NCBI GenBank assembly: GCA_038363925.1
Contig: JAQQWL010000009.1
Location: forward strand, 744,001 to 808,000
Length of the DNA stretch: 64,000 nucleotides
Direction: 5' to 3'
From: Apiospora phragmitis
Taxonomy: Eukaryota > Ascomycota > Sordariomycetes > Amphisphaeriales > Apiosporaceae
Position numbers and translations under genes: made by a program. The notes under the pieces are model-generated. The model worked only from the letters and a program-made list of their open reading frames with translations. It did not search any database and had not been told where the DNA came from. Below, piece by piece: positions 43,021-56,352 of this stretch (position 1 is its first letter; each line of letters begins with the position of its first letter).

Positions 43021-45378
43021 GGTCCTGGTCCTGGTCTTGGTCTGGGGCTTGGTCTGGGGCTTGGTCTTGGTGGTAGTCACTTAGGTAATATGTGTTCTTG
43101 CTGAGTGCTGTAGCTTGCCCTTCTCCTTGTGGAGTGCGAGACCCAGAAGGTAGAATCGGCTCTGGCAGCTATGCTTCTCTGGCCGTGGTGTTTTGCAGCA
43201 ACATTCGCGAATGGTTAAGCGTGGGATTGAGGAAAGGGGGTCGCAAGACCAGAAGCGACAGCCTGCAGTCGGCGACCTGATGGTTTCTCTCGCTTGCGAT
43301 GCGTAATGATGGTGGTTAGATTTTTATATGTAAACCTCGACGAGGTTGTAATGAAAGTGGTGAATGATGTTGATGAAGTTCTGAGTCATTTGGTTGTGGA
43401 ATCGGCGAGAGCCCTCCTTTAAAATGAATGAACAGGTTTGGAGCTGCAGCTCAAATACCAAACCGTGGACAATCCGATTGTCAAGCAGCCCTCCTAATTC
43501 TTGGACAATCAGTGCACGAAATCGATTTATCCCTATTATTCTTGGCTAGATTTCTTACTTAACTTCACGGCTTCATCACCAACCCTTCACCTTTCCTCTA
43601 CTGGACCAGCTATTTGTCGCTTTATTTTCCCAGTATGAACAGGTACAAGTCCACCAGACAGAATGATCCATCTCATCTCATGTCTTACCTAAAACGAAAT
43701 GGTCTCCCGAATGCTCTCCGGAACCATAGTATGACTTGTTCACTCGGCTTTTCCATAATCCAGTCCAGGCCAGCACTTGTCAATGTTCCTTGAATTGTCG
43801 CCGGCATTGCTCCCAATCCTCTCTCCGCGTCGCCGTACCTTTGCTCCCTCCTCTTTATCATTGTCGGCGACGTCCGCAACTTCATACAGTGGCCAACCCA
43901 TCCATCCGTCCCACGTGGCAGACACGGGCTGCTTCGCAGAACCACCCCATTTCGTCCTCACGGGCAGCATCGCCGTGCCGGGACCGATTAGTGGCGCGGC
44001 CCGAGCAGCACATCGCACAGATCTGTGGTAGGGGCCACGGCGACCAAAACCAGGACCAGGCTCAGTATTGGTTGACACTAACGAAATGCAATTCATTGAC
44101 GGCCACCACTCACGCCGAGACGTCTCCAACATGGAGCTCGCGCGAAAAACAATGACTGCGGCCGCTCCCCAACACCCCCAGTGGCGTGGCCATCGGTAGC
44201 CCGAGCCGTGGCAGCTTAGGCCCGAGGTCAGTAATATTGTCCGAGACGCGCTCAAGCTCGATGGCCACTGGCTCCTCGGTGCACTCTACCGAGTGCGTGC
44301 ACTAACTTCACCTTTGGTTGTCAAATTGCTCAAGTTATCATTCAAGTATAGACAACCAACTGACCTGAATTCCATTGCGTTCGGGGGAGGGTTGGTTTTA
44401 TATTCCCTTGGGGATCAATCAATCACCACAATTGTCTATCATACTGTTTCAGACTTGGGGCACATCTGCCATGTCCTGAGGTCGAGCAAAGACCCTGATG
44501 AAGTCTGTCCCAGATTTCCATGTGACAGTGTGTGAGCTAGGTTTAAACCCCATTTCAACGGCAAATAAATCTAGATTAGATGCGAAACCGAGGGAGCCAG
44601 ACCACCGTTCGGCACTCTTGCTCGGTAGCCATAATTGCCACCCTAAAGCCGTTTACCCACAAAGCGCCTGGCTCTGTGTGTGGAGAGTGCTGCAGGAGCA
44701 ATCCAGATTGTTGGGCTCGTAAGCCAGCCCAGCCCAAAACACAGCTGCAGCTCCAAGACACGCCAAGGTTTGCTGAAGTACACGTTGAGGCACGGCGTCG
44801 CCTTACCGGCTGAGCTGGTACAGAGGTACTCACTCGTGTGGAAAGAATCAGCACTGGGAATCTGGTCGGGACTTGGGTGCAGATAAGCAGTGCTAGCGCC
44901 AAGTTGTGGCCGGTCTAGACTCTAGGTTTCCCCCCTAAAAGCCGGCGCTAGAGGACCTAGCGGCGATGGCGGACGAGATTACAGCTCGACTATGCAGACA
45001 CGGCTCACACGGGGAAACTTTGCTTCTTCAGCTAGGGGAGGGCCTCAGCGCCCAGAACGCCCTCTCGACGCCAATGGCTGGAGGGGCCGTTATTTTTCGC
45101 CTCTTCTGTTAGTGGGTTGCGGCTGCGATGGTCATCGGCTGCTAAAGGAAAAACTGGTTATCCCCTCCTCGGGTACTCTGACGTACCTTGCCAGCTAGTA
45201 ATTCACTCTGGAGAGCGCTCCAGCGATTTTGTTCCGATCTCAAGTTTAAAGTGCCACGAGGAAAGATCGACGAGAAGCAAACCTTGATGCGACGTGAATG
45301 ACGCAAAGAATTGAATCACATCCAAATTCTTCACTTCACCAGGGCAGTTGATGTCTTGATGCCATAGCGATTGGGAGG
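43021..45378. other. 2.4 kb gene-poor region
   Basis: Begins with a short degenerate minisatellite of GGTCTTGGTC-like units (43022-43078). Overlapping frames at 43736-44255 on both strands are open but lack any domain. Pol II promoter of the histidine kinase should lie at the right end. Confidence 0.4.
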
Positions 45379-48317
45379 ATGGGTGGCCATTCTGGCAACC
45401 ACACCGGTCGCGGGATGGGTCGAGGGAAGGGCGGCATTCCGCACAACGCGTTCAGCTACACCTCGAATCTTCTCCGGCAACCGATACCCCATCGACCAAG
45501 CCAAATAGATTCGCCATTGGATGTTGAGCATGCGCATCTACCGCTGAAGCCTTTCGACCCCGACCTTCACGAAGAGCATTTTGGGGATTCAGATGCGCCG
45601 TCGTCTCCAGAACCCCCTTCCGGACACAACGAGCGCTATCTCGCACCCTACCTCACCCCAAACGAGTCCTCGAGGTTGGCGGCATACTGGTACCACACCA
45701 GGCAGATTGAACAAGATGAACTTCTCTTGGCCAAGATCGACACGCTCGTCAATGGCCTACAGAAGGCAATTGGCTGGGGCTATGCCATCGCAGGGCTTCT
45801 GAGCGAGTCGACCTTCACCCGAGTGGCTGCGGCCAACATGCCCCTGGCTTCTCTTCCCCGGAGAGAAAGCCCTTGCTCCCATACCATAAACCAAACGTTT
45901 GGTAGTGTCTTCATGGTGCCCGACATGTCCAAGGACTGGCGCTTCAAGCACGCGCCACAAGTCGAATCCTTGGGTCTCAAGAGTTATGCTGGCACGCACC
46001 TGCGGTTGATGGCCGAAGATGGTGGAGATGTCGCCCTGGGTAGTCTCTGTGTAGCCTCCGACCATCCACAGGAACCTTTGACGCCGGACCAAAAGGATCT
46101 TCTTGTCCGGTTCGCTGAGCTTATCAGCGCATCCATTGCAAGTCATACGCGACAACGGCGTCTCAAACGGCGGCAGGAGATGAACGAAATGCTAGCGACC
46201 TTCAGGAACAGCGTCGACGGTGATGCCCATGAAACAGCTGCGCTGGCCATGGCCCAACAGGCTTACTCGAACGCCCAGGTCTCAATACAATCCACGGGCG
46301 ACGGCAAGATCAAGCTCGTTGGTCGACCTGACATCGCTTACTCCGACATAAGCGAGGGTGTTTGGGAAGATACTGAGTTCATCGACTCGATCATCCAGTC
46401 CTCCAATTACCAGGACCTGCAGTCTGCGCAGACTGTCCGGGCCATCGTCGCTCGATGTGGTAGTTCTGACAAGTACCTTGTCGTGGAGTCGAACGAGGTT
46501 CAGCATGTATTGGATGATTATGACGCGTGGTTCGTATCTAAGATCGCCGAGATCACAGCGACCACCATCCAAAATCGCTTGCTTCAACAGGCATTGCTTG
46601 CTCGAGAAACTTTCATTCGAGGCATTACCCACCAGCTCCGAACACCCATCCACGGCGTCTTGGGATCAGTAGAACTTCTCTCTGAAGAACTCACCGCCAT
46701 GACACTAGCCGGTTCTCCGCCTGTGAACTGGGGCGAAAGCAGGCACGCACTCTCTTTGTGGGAGAACGTGGCGACGATCAGGAATTCAGGCCAAGAGCTC
46801 ATGACGACGGTCAACAGCATCATCAAGCACAATGTCTGGACAGAGAGTACCGCAACAAAGGTGCATCTAAGTCCATACAGTTTGGCCAGTTTAGAACGTG
46901 ATGTCATCGGAGATATGACATCGTACCTTCAAAGAGCAGAGCTGCAAGGGGTCTCGATAGACTTCATCGAAGATCTGCCACAAGGCAGTCATATCATGCT
47001 CACAACGGATGCGCGCCTCCTCACGGAGTGTCTGCAGCAGCTTCTGATGAATGCGATCCACGCAGTCTCCGATGTACCAGCAGGTGCTGTTTCGTTGACT
47101 GTACGTCCTCGAGCGACTCTCCGAGGCTGACATTTGATATCGTTGACAATGGGATTGGCATTACCGAGGCAAACTACACCAAAATATTCGAGCCGTATGA
47201 GAAAATCAACCCTCATAAAGCTGGTGCAGGACTGGGATTGACACTTGCAAGTAAGACGGCGAATTTGCTTGGGGTAAATGTCAAACTTCTTTCGTCGGTA
47301 TCAGGAATGGGTTCGCATTTTCGGCTTGAACTGACGGATCCCATCCTGGAGTTTGTGGAAGATAAGACTCCGGAAACACAACCTGAAGAGGCCCAAAGAG
47401 CCTAGCACCTTCCACGACATAAGAAATGGGTCGGCTTTTGACCACCTCGTCAGTCGTACCGTCATCCACTTGGAAGAAAATGGGTTCGAGCGTAGCGACG
47501 CGGTATCCGCTCGCTATATTGTCACTGATGCCAATCACCATGGGGTAGCCTGTATTCAGTTGTTATACCCAAGAGCCGTCGTTCTGTGGCTATCATCTCC
47601 GGAATCCTCTCGAGAAGCTTGGATGAAGGAACGGCAGATGCAACGTCGGATCGAAGTATACGGGCCATTGTACCGATTAAAACTCGATAAAGTTTTGCGG
47701 CAGGCAGATGTGCTATACAGTGCGATCTCTCCCGGCATCCCTCCAGCTCAGGTGGCAATCGAGAAGGCAGCCACAATCCCGATCGTGAGCATGATTCAAA
47801 GTCAGACTTCTGATAATTCTCTTGTGCCGGAAGCACCGCCGGTAGCAGAGATCCGGGGGCCGATGCCGGACGATTCTCAGGATACTGCCATCACCTAAAG
47901 CTCCGTGCACTTCTGGTGGATGACAATATAATCAATCTGAAAATCTTACAGAATTTCTGCAAAAGACGGAACATCCCCTATGTCACGGCCGAAGATGGGA
48001 ACCAGGCGCGAGACCAGTTTGTGCAGGCCGCCGAAAGCGAGGAGCCTATCACGTTGGTGTTGATGGACCTGCAGATGCCGATTTGCGATGGCGTCGAAGC
48101 GACGGCGGCCATCCGCGCGTACGAGGAGAAGCACGGATCTTGCAAGTCGCTCATATTGATGGTAACGGGTCAGGATTCGGACAAGGACAGAATTAACTCG
48201 GAGAATGCGGGCGCGGACGAGTTTCTGGTCAAACCTGTTGGTCCGCGAGTTCTAGACAAGTACATCAGTGCTTGCTACTCGTCGCATGAACCGGCAGGAA
48301 AGGTTTTGCAAACTTGA
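45379..48317 (+). CDS. hybrid histidine kinase: GAF-HisKA-HATPase-REC (three frame breaks)
   Basis: Single exon. Residues of roughly 110-260 form a GAF-like sensor (H-T-I-N-Q-T-F-G-S-V-F-M-V-P-D-M). The H box I-T-H-Q-L-R-T-P-I-H-G at about residue 415 carries the phospho-accepting His. The ATPase has D-N-G-I-G and G-A-G-L-G-L with F-E-P-Y-E-K between. A C-terminal receiver starts A-L-L-V-D-D-N, has the aspartate in V-L-M-D-L-Q-M-P and the lysine in F-L-V-K-P-V-G. The frame changes at about 47113 (one short), about 47395 (one extra) and about 47895 (one short); together they yield 979 codons. The protein would autophosphorylate and pass phosphate via an HPt protein to a response regulator in stress or developmental signalling. 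Confidence 0.85.
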
Positions 48318-49338
48318 TGGAATGCTGGAAATTCCATCTTTGTCCATTTATTTGGAGGCCCGTAATCAGCACTTGCTGAGCATGCAGACCTGGCCGCGAT
48401 GCGGCCTGACAGGCGAGATCCAGAGAACCAGATGCCCGGCTGCAACTAGATCCATCGAGCGTTCCGACATTGAGGAGAAATCCATTGATTGTTAAGGCAA
48501 GCCAAGATGAAAACTATCAGTGGCGAGATGGCTCCAGGTTGGTCATCTCGGTGGGATAAAGGACGGAGAAGGTTGAACGCTTGAGACGAAGGGGATATTG
48601 TCTCATGAAAATCCACCTTTTCTGGCCGCTAATTTGCCTACCTAAGTAAAACTGCTTGATCTGGAGGTTCAAAATACCAGGTTGTCTGACCTGTTGGAAC
48701 GAACCCCAACTGGGAGCGGGAAAGTACGACATAGTAAGCTACGATGTACGATACAGCTTCATGCCGGACAATGAGTAAGTCCAGCGCAGTTCGTCGTTGT
48801 CGCTATGACCGGGCTTCGGCGAAAATATGCATACTTAATGAAAATAATCACATGCTAATATATTCCAAATCAATTGATGAGGCTAATAAACCAAGATGTG
48901 GTCGAATGCATCTGAGCACTAAGATTGTGAGTTCTGGTTGGGCCGCTTGGCTGATGGAAAGCAACAGGCCTCAAGGCCCTGAATTTGATTTCTTCTGGGG
49001 CGGGCCCAACTGTGCTGTGCCTCAATCCAAAGGCAGTGCCTGAGCGCCGACTGCTGCCCGCCCTATGGGGGATTTGTCATCGCCTATCGTCCCCATGTAT
49101 TGTTAGCTTAGTAGCCCATGTACGCCGCTCCATCACTGCTGCTGCTCTTGCCCCTCACACGTCACGACTTCTGCGCCGAGTACGCTTTGCCACTCCAAAA
49201 GGGAGGGGCACTAATGTGGGAAGTGTTCAATGGCGCAATGCATTTTTAACATACAATTATATAATAACCATGCGACGAAACCCATAACGTGAGACCGAAT
49301 TATTGCCTTCTATCCTTCCCCTCCTCTAACTACGTTAC
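48318..49338. other. intergenic region
   Basis: 1.02 kb. No supported ORF. It holds the 3' end of the kinase transcript and the MsrA promoter. Confidence 0.45.
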
Positions 49339-50115
49339 ATGAACATCTCTGCCCTGCTAAGTCTCCTCAAAGACATCGCCTTCTGGTCCCTCGTCGCGTA
49401 TATAATCCTGCACATGGCCTTCTTCCAGAGCGCGCCCAACTTCATCTCCCGACTCTTCCGGCCCCTCACCACGTCCACTCGCCTCGGCGTATCCGGCTCC
49501 GAAGGCGGCAGCATGGCTTCAACAATCCCTGAAGGCGCTGAGAAGGCGACCGTCGCCGCCGGCTGCTTCTGGGGCGTCGAGCACATGTACCGCAAGCACT
49601 TCGCGGGCAAGGGCCTGTACGATGCGCGCGTCGGCTACATCGGCGGCGACGCTAGCAACCCCTCGTACCGCGAGGTGTGCAATGGCAAGACCGGTCGTAC
49701 GTACTACTTACTAAACCCCCAAGATGTATGGTTCATCGATCACTAACATGCGCACAAAACCACAGACGCCGAAGCCGCCCAAATAATCTACGACCCCAAA
49801 CAGCTCACCTACCGCGACCTCCTCGAGTTCTTCTACAAGATGCACGACCCGACGACGGCCAACAGCCAAGGCCCCGACGTCGGCACGCAGTACCGCAGCG
49901 CCATCTTCACGCACGGCCCCGAGCAGGAAAAAGTCGCGCGCGAGGTCACCGCCAAGGCCAGCGAGCAGTGGTGGAAGGGCGGCGTCGTCACCGACATCGT
50001 GCCCGCCGGCCAGTGGTGGGATGCCGAGACGTACCACCAGCTCTACCTCGACAAGAACCCGGGCGGCTACGAGTGCCCCAGCCACTTCCTGCGCAAGTTC
50101 CCGCCGCTGAACTAG
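49339..50115 (+). CDS. msrA: peptide methionine (S)-S-oxide reductase MsrA
   Basis: Exon 1 49339-49696, 69-bp intron with GTACGT donor, exon 2 49766-50115; 235 residues. The catalytic motif G-C-F-W-G is at residues 75-79 with Cys76; V-G-Y-I-G-G, Y-R-E-V-C-N-G and G-T-Q-Y-R-S-A-I follow, all family hallmarks. MsrA repairs oxidised methionine with thioredoxin. The first ATG adds a 58-residue leader with a hydrophobic segment (F-W-S-L-V-A-Y-I-I-L) before the second ATG at 49513, which starts the ordinary cytosolic form of 177 residues. Use of both starts would give membrane/mitochondrial and cytosolic forms; this is inference. Confidence 0.93.
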
Positions 50116-50147
50116 GGGCAGGTAGGCAGGTAGGCAGGCAGGTAGGC
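50116..50147. repeat. GGCA/GGTA tetranucleotide repeat
   Basis: Seven to eight units of GG(C/T)A right after the MsrA stop codon, within its probable 3' UTR. Confidence 0.85.
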
Positions 50148-50917
50148 GTCTATTTGGCAAGAACAACCACGAATAGGGGAAGAGAAAAAAGCAGGACAAA
50201 ATCAACTTTTGGTAACGTAGAGGTAGGGGATGGGGATGCTGGTGATAACAGGTACCTTTTTGTAGCCATTATCACACGCAGTGAGAGAGTGGGGGGAGAG
50301 ACAGCGTTCGTTACAGGCGAAATTCCTCCCGCTCTGTCGGGAACACACATGTACATAGGTTTGGAATTTCGTATCGGCCCAACACATACCCCTTATTATT
50401 AATTTCTTCAACACAGCTCTCTTCGAAGGAATGGATGAGCATTCTGATATTTCAACTCAGCAGTGGAAGATCATATGGCTTATTCGTGATTTCATATCTC
50501 GTACACCCAAGGCTTCCTCGGTCAAAGTATTCCCTCCATTTTCCGCTGGACTGCAGTTGTTTATGTGTGTAATTCTCGTTGTATGTATCTGTACGAAGAC
50601 CTATTATTGATCTAACTGTACAGGATGGCTCTGAATGTAACATCTAAGATGCTAGGAAGGCCCCGTGTGATAACATTTGGCCCCGTAGATAAGGTGACGC
50701 CCACTGCCTCGGACCTTTATAGGCAACAATGTGATAAGACCACAGCAGGTTAAGGTTACAGCAGCCTTGGTAACTCTAATATCCATCGTGCAGAAACATA
50801 ACTCCAGCAGCTCGCCCATGCGAATAGGCTCAATGGTATCCGTACAAAAATCCCAATCTCAAATATCTCTAAGGCACAATTCAATGAACCTCACTGGACT
50901 GGGACTGGACGGCTTTT
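50148..50917. other. intergenic region between convergent genes
   Basis: 770 bp with no supported gene. Confidence 0.45.
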
Positions 50918-52575
50918 TCAAGTCGTCAAATCATCTTCGTGCAGTGGATCGGGGTCAGCGTACCACCCAGTAACTGGGTTGGCACAATGTCCTGAGTTCC
51001 AGACGACATATCGATCCCGACCTTGCGCTGCCCTTTCGGCCCAGCCATAGTTCTTCATGCGCTCAAGGTTGAGTTCATCGATAGCCGGCACATACTGATC
51101 CACCTGGGCCACGTTCTCGAACCGCCGACAGGCTGCACCAAGCTCGTCGCTAACTCTTACATATGGTCGCGCAGGTCGGAGATCTCGGTGTGAATCCCAT
51201 TTGGGACAGAAATCAACGTGGCCGAGGTCAAGCCATGTAGTGAGCACGAAGCCCCATTTGAATGGCTCTGGCAGTTTAACGACGTCCAGGTGGTAGTCAG
51301 TCGTACAAGCGAGACATCCGCCGCCGCTTCCAAAGGTATCCAGAGTGTTGTTGGGAACACTCGCCAATAAGTCAGGCGGGGGAAGACCGGCACCGAGTTG
51401 GGAAAATCTGTCGAAGACGGCGTTCCTGTGTTGGCCGAAACATCATAAGGTTCATGGCTAAAGCAATCTACCGAGCACATGCCTGCTACAGGAATGACGC
51501 CTACCGGAGGAATGCCATTAACGTCTCCCCTGTGTGCCTTTTTGCAAACGTGGGTCAACAGCTGCCCCAGCAATTTTGAATATCGCGAGCGCCACGTCGT
51601 GTGTGGGCAGATTGTGAGCACTTTTGGGTCAGCAGTGGCAGAGGAGGTAGGCAAGTCAGAAAGCTGCTGGACGAATCGCCAAAGGGAAAGTGGTGTCTTG
51701 TCGACCGAAGAAACGATGCGCTGACGCCGAAGGAGGAGGTTGTCGCCACGATATCTCATGCGCAAAGACGTCTGGACCAAGATTCCGTTCTTGTATACCG
51801 TGGCGGTATTGTTCACCTGAGCCATAAGGTGAGTATATTCGGCTCCTTGCTTGCGCCGTTTTGTGATGATTCGGAGCAACTTCCGGTTTGCGCGCGACGG
51901 GATGTGATGATCCGGCGGATGATCGACACATCTGATCGCCTTCTTTGGGGCAAACACGCGGTCTTTGAACGGGACGAAGGGGCCGTGGAGGCGCTTGCAT
52001 TTATAGCAATACACCAGATCCAGTAGGTCATTATCCAGTAAACTCAGGAGAGCACTCCGGACCCGGTGTTTAGGCGTATCCACTTTCTTGACATAGTCGC
52101 CCAACGCTTTGGAGGCCAGAGGAGTCAGAACATTCGTGGGCTGGCCCGAGAGACCGGAGGAACTCGAGGCGTCGGGATCTGACGTCTGGGGACTCTCTTC
52201 CGTTGGGGGTTGAGCAGCGGACTGTATGAACCGGCCAAGTAACTCCTTGTTGACGAGGGCGAGCACCACGATATTGGCAGGAGATAAGTAGCTGGTGATG
52301 GAGTCTAAGAGTTCTTGTGGCAGATCCAGAAGTTTCGACCTCGCTGGCTGTGGCTTGCTGCGCACCGTCATGGACGAGGGCGAAAGTGAGGTGAGACCGG
52401 TACCAAGCGCTCCGGTTCTAGTGTCGGCAACATTGCTGCCACAGATGGCCGTGGCGCCGATGATTTCCACATCTTCATCCCCTGTGGAGGTGTCATGTGT
52501 TGCGCCAGTCACGTCCATGGACTGAGGAAACAGCTGGCTCCAGCTATCCATGTTTGGCGGGGAGGATATGCGCAT
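50918..52575 (-). CDS. F-box protein with CxxC motifs (one frame break)
   Basis: From the first in-frame ATG at 52575. Residues 80-125 form an F-box (L-L-D-L-P-Q-E-L-L-D-S-I-T-S-Y-L-S-P). A C-Y-K-C-K-R-L-H motif near residue 195 and G-G-C-L-A-C in the C-terminal part are typical of a large fungal F-box-like family. F-box proteins recruit substrates to SCF ubiquitin ligases. A run of five G on plus at 51378-51382 is one base short; adding one connects S-V-P-V-F-P to P-D-L-L-A-S-V-P-N-N and gives 552 codons. The frame is open above 52575 to a possible acceptor CCACCACAG near 52640, so a short upstream coding exon may exist. Confidence 0.75.
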
Positions 52576-54496
52576 AGACGAGACCCTCTTGACGAAGTGC
52601 GCAAGGCGCTTGGACTTGAGACGTCCCACCGAATTGCTGTGGTGGGGGGAGAGAGAGGATCAGTTGTCAGCGTAGATGTTCATCTCACTTTGGTGTGTGT
52701 ATATGTGTACAATTAATTGAATGCTGGGATATGGTTCTCAAGGATTAAAACCGCTTAGAATAGTTTGCTTTTTTCTCCAGGAAGGGCGGGACGGAGAGGG
52801 AGGAAGAAGGAAGAGGGAAGAAGGCGCATGAATTGTTGACCGAACTCTATGGGTGGTTATGCCACTCATGCGAACTTGATTCCAGGCCGCCTGTGGAATA
52901 ATCACGGAACGACTATTGTTCTTTTTTGTCTCTTCGGGTGGAAAAAGGCGCTGTTGCTCCCGCCTCTTGCTGCAAATCATTCCTCTCCCATGCGATTGGC
53001 GGCTGCAGTTCCTTGTGCCTTTCAACTTTTGCCATTGGGGAGTTAGAAGTGCGTGCAAGCAGGCAGGCAGGCGCATGACATTTCAGCCCGGAGACTTGGG
53101 GATGGGCAGGCATATGCTCAATCGAATCAATGCAAATAGGGGGTACCCGGCGTTAAGTGCTCTGTAAACTTCCGATCCATCCATACAGGTTCCCTTGAAC
53201 GTAGGCCGGGTCGGGAACACGAAGAAAAGCCAGCTCAAGCACATGCAAAATCGTACTCACATTGATCCATGTCTCTCCATAAACGTTCTCGACATATTTT
53301 AGATGTTGGGTATATAAGTATCTGTAGGATAAGGTAGGTGTGCTGGGATGATACGGTATAGGCTTCAACTACTTCGTCTCTTGGGCAGGATCACCATCAG
53401 AATCGAAGGGCAGGAAATACAAAGACGGGAAAAGAAGAAGAGACGGAATCATCGAATGGTTCGGGTTCCAAATGATGCAGACCATCAAATAAGTAAAAGT
53501 CCAGACCGACAGGAGGACTACTTCAGTCGACAATCCGGTGTATTACATAGTCATAGCCATTCCCATTTCCATCCCAGCCTTCGGGCGCCATGGCGTGTTC
53601 CGCGAGCATCTTTCGCTGCTAAGGAGACACACGAACTACAATTAATCCTACTAAGCGTCTTGGTGTCAGACACTTTTGACTTTGGCAGGATGAGAAGGGC
53701 AGAGGGCCAGCAGAAGCTGCAGTTAATTAACCTACATACTACTACACGCATGTAAGCAATCCCGTAATGAGCAATGTGCTAATGCGGACTCTCTACACGC
53801 ACTTACATACGACCTGCAGATTCTCAATTTCCCTCCCAGCCGAACTGCCTCAAACCTGACTCTCCAAAAGAACAGAAATCCAGCCCTTGGTGCTCGGTGG
53901 ATATATCCGTTACAAGACACGGATAGCTTCCGACATGTCAGGCTTCTTGGCAAAGCATAACCTTTTTTGTGACTCGGAATAAAAACGGCACACAGCACAT
54001 CATAGCACAGCGCAGCGCAGCACAGGCTCAGCAAAAACCAGAGCTTGAGCTAAAGAAGCGAACGGCCTGCTAGAATAAGTCTCGAAACCTTCTTAGCTAT
54101 AGTTGAGATAGGCATAGATACAACTCTGGACCGACAAGAAACAAAACAAGTTTGACCCAACCACGGCAAAGAGGCTGGTTGGTTGAATCGAAGACCGATG
54201 TGGTTGGTATCCATAAAGCTCTTGCATGTCATTCAGGGACAACTCAATGTTGGAACACGTCAGTAGGTTCATGTATGTTTTACATTATTATAGACACCAT
54301 AATACAAAGACCTCATCGCAACTAGTATAACTCATCAAGAGGGGAGTTGCTTGCTATTCTTGAAGTAGTCATGTTTGGTCCTAATTTCCCAAATTTGAGC
54401 ATCGACCATTGGCTTCCTTAAACCAAAGATTTGTCTCTCCTGCCATAGGTATCATCGAGATCTATCCCCAGGCATTCGTTCTAACGAGTCAAGTCT
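52576..54496. other. intergenic region
   Basis: 1.9 kb. A CAGC/GCAC-rich patch lies at 53993-54028. Short ORFs only; nothing recognised. The promoter of the F-box gene is at the left. Confidence 0.45.
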
Positions 54497-55595
54497 CTAC
54501 TTTCGTCGGTTCTGCTGCATCATCAAGATCTGCACCATTCTGATGAAGATGTTGAGGAAGTCCAGCTCAAGCGAAATGCTCTCGTTGACGGGGTCCTTCT
54601 TAATGATTCCCTGTTCCGCCATGCGGGCGTGGTAGAGGACCTTCTGGACGTCGTAGAGCGTGAAACCGCCAAAGACGGCAAGGCCACCGTACAACCAGAT
54701 GTTCTCGGTGAGAGCCAGGGTCCTGGTAGCCGTGGCGGGAATCACCATCGGGGCGAAGCCCGAGGCAAGGACGAGAGCAGCACCAGCCAGCAGAGGACCA
54801 CCGATGTACATATACTTCTCCTGCTTGGCGGTAGCGCCAACAACCGAGATGGAGCCCATCATGGCGAGAGTATACAGACCGGCGCGAGCGATCAGGGCCT
54901 GCGGGGCGAAGGCAAGCAGAGGGGCGATAAAGGCTGCCTGGGTGGCATTGAAGGCAGTCCACATAGCGTACTTGGGAACGTAGCTAGAAATCCATGTTAG
55001 GAGCTGCATGGGAACACAACTGTCAGAGCAAATTGATGACTTACTTGTCAGGATCAATGCTTCGAGTCCCGATCATGGTACCGAAACTGAGAGCCAAACC
55101 ACCGATCGCCACAGCCCAAGGGTTTGTCACCATCAGGCGGTAGGCGAAACCTGACATGACCATCTGGCGTGCGGTCAACCCGATGATGCCAATACCAAGG
55201 CCAGTGTGCAAGAAGGTCGAGTTGAGATATTCGCGCTCGTAAGGAGGCATGCCGCCATCCTCACGGGTCTCCCGGTTGAAAACGGCGTTGATGGCGACCA
55301 GGGTACCACCGAAGACGGCTCCTCCGGTGACCAGGCGACGCATCAGAGAGCCCGGGTCGGCCGCTGGCGCGGACTGGTACTGGTATGAACGGGACTGCTG
55401 CGAGAAGGCATTTCGAGAGGTATTTCGAAGAATGGATGTCGCCGTCCGCGAAGTGAAGAATGTCTGTGAGGTCTTGCTCGATGCGCCATGGAACGAGCGG
55501 ATGGGCGCATTGGTGCGCAAGGCCGTCTTGGTGAGCTGTGGTAGTTTCGTCGCCAGGCGGGCGGGGCCTTGGCGGACCGCAATGGTGAACGTCAT
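54497..55595 (-). CDS. mitochondrial Bax-inhibitor-1-like protein (GHITM/MICS1 type)
   Basis: Exon 1 55595-55045, 61-bp intron with GTAAGT donor, exon 2 54983-54497; 345 residues in one frame. The first 80 residues are rich in Arg, Ser and Thr with few acids (A-R-L-A-T-K-L-P, R-S-F-H-G-A), a mitochondrial targeting sequence. Seven or eight hydrophobic helices follow, with G-G-L-A-V-F-G-G-F-T-L-Y-D-V-Q-K-V and the acidic ending S-I-S-L-E-L-D-F-L-N-I-F-I-R characteristic of the UPF0005/BI-1 family. Human GHITM sits in the inner membrane and supports cristae and cytochrome c retention. No damage. Confidence 0.9.
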
Positions 55596-56352
55596 TGATG
55601 GCTTATGATGTTCGGGTATCTCTAGGTACAAACAAGTGGAAGTTGGAAAGAAGAATTCAATTCCAAGACCCTGGAATGGGTTTGATGTATTGATGGTTGT
55701 TCGTTATATCCGCAATGACCGGATGGCAAAAATGGCACAATGACGATGGTAGACCCAGAGGAGCTGTGGAAGGTCAAGTCATCGATTGGTGGTGGTGACT
55801 TAATAATTAGGAAGCTGGTGGAACATTCTTCCGCCAACAGCTGCCCGCTTTTGGTTAAGTCGGGTGTCGGGTGTCGGTTCGTTCAGTCGGAGCTAAGGCC
55901 TTAGCGGGGATAGCTTCAGTAAGAGCGGCCCATACCCTGTAGCTAGACATTTGATCGCATTTCAATTTCATTGGGAGTTCCAACATGTACGTAATGGATT
56001 CACGGGTTACTGAGGCTGGAGCATCACTGTTACGCTACTGTCATGAAGTTTCGAGTACCATTTATCTTTCTGCTCAGATATTCTAGAAATCTATCGAGTG
56101 TCTAACCGTTGGTTCTCAAAGAGAACGTGCTGAGCCTCAAGATGTGACAGAGAGCGCCATACTTCACGTTTGTAGGCATCTACACACAGCAGAACTAATC
56201 CCAAAGAAAACCGCCTAGCAGCTATCAGTCGACACTTGTGTGAGCCGAGTGTCTGTCCGACTCGGCGCAGGTGAGGTAAAGGCCCGCGTAGCAAAACCAA
56301 AATACAGATAAGGAGGAAAAAAACATCTGTTCAGGACCTGACATTGCCCCCA
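55596..56352. other. intergenic region
   Basis: 757 bp; nothing supported beyond the expected promoter of the mitochondrial protein gene. Confidence 0.45.

Noticed and set aside
43736..44255. Overlapping open frames on both strands of 139-171 codons
   Set aside because: GC-driven shadow frames with odd composition (Trp/Arg/Ser rich) and no domain or splice support.
47100..47160. Intron in the histidine kinase between the two frames
   Set aside because: No donor-acceptor pair of acceptable length fits; the ATPase sequence is continuous if one base is added.
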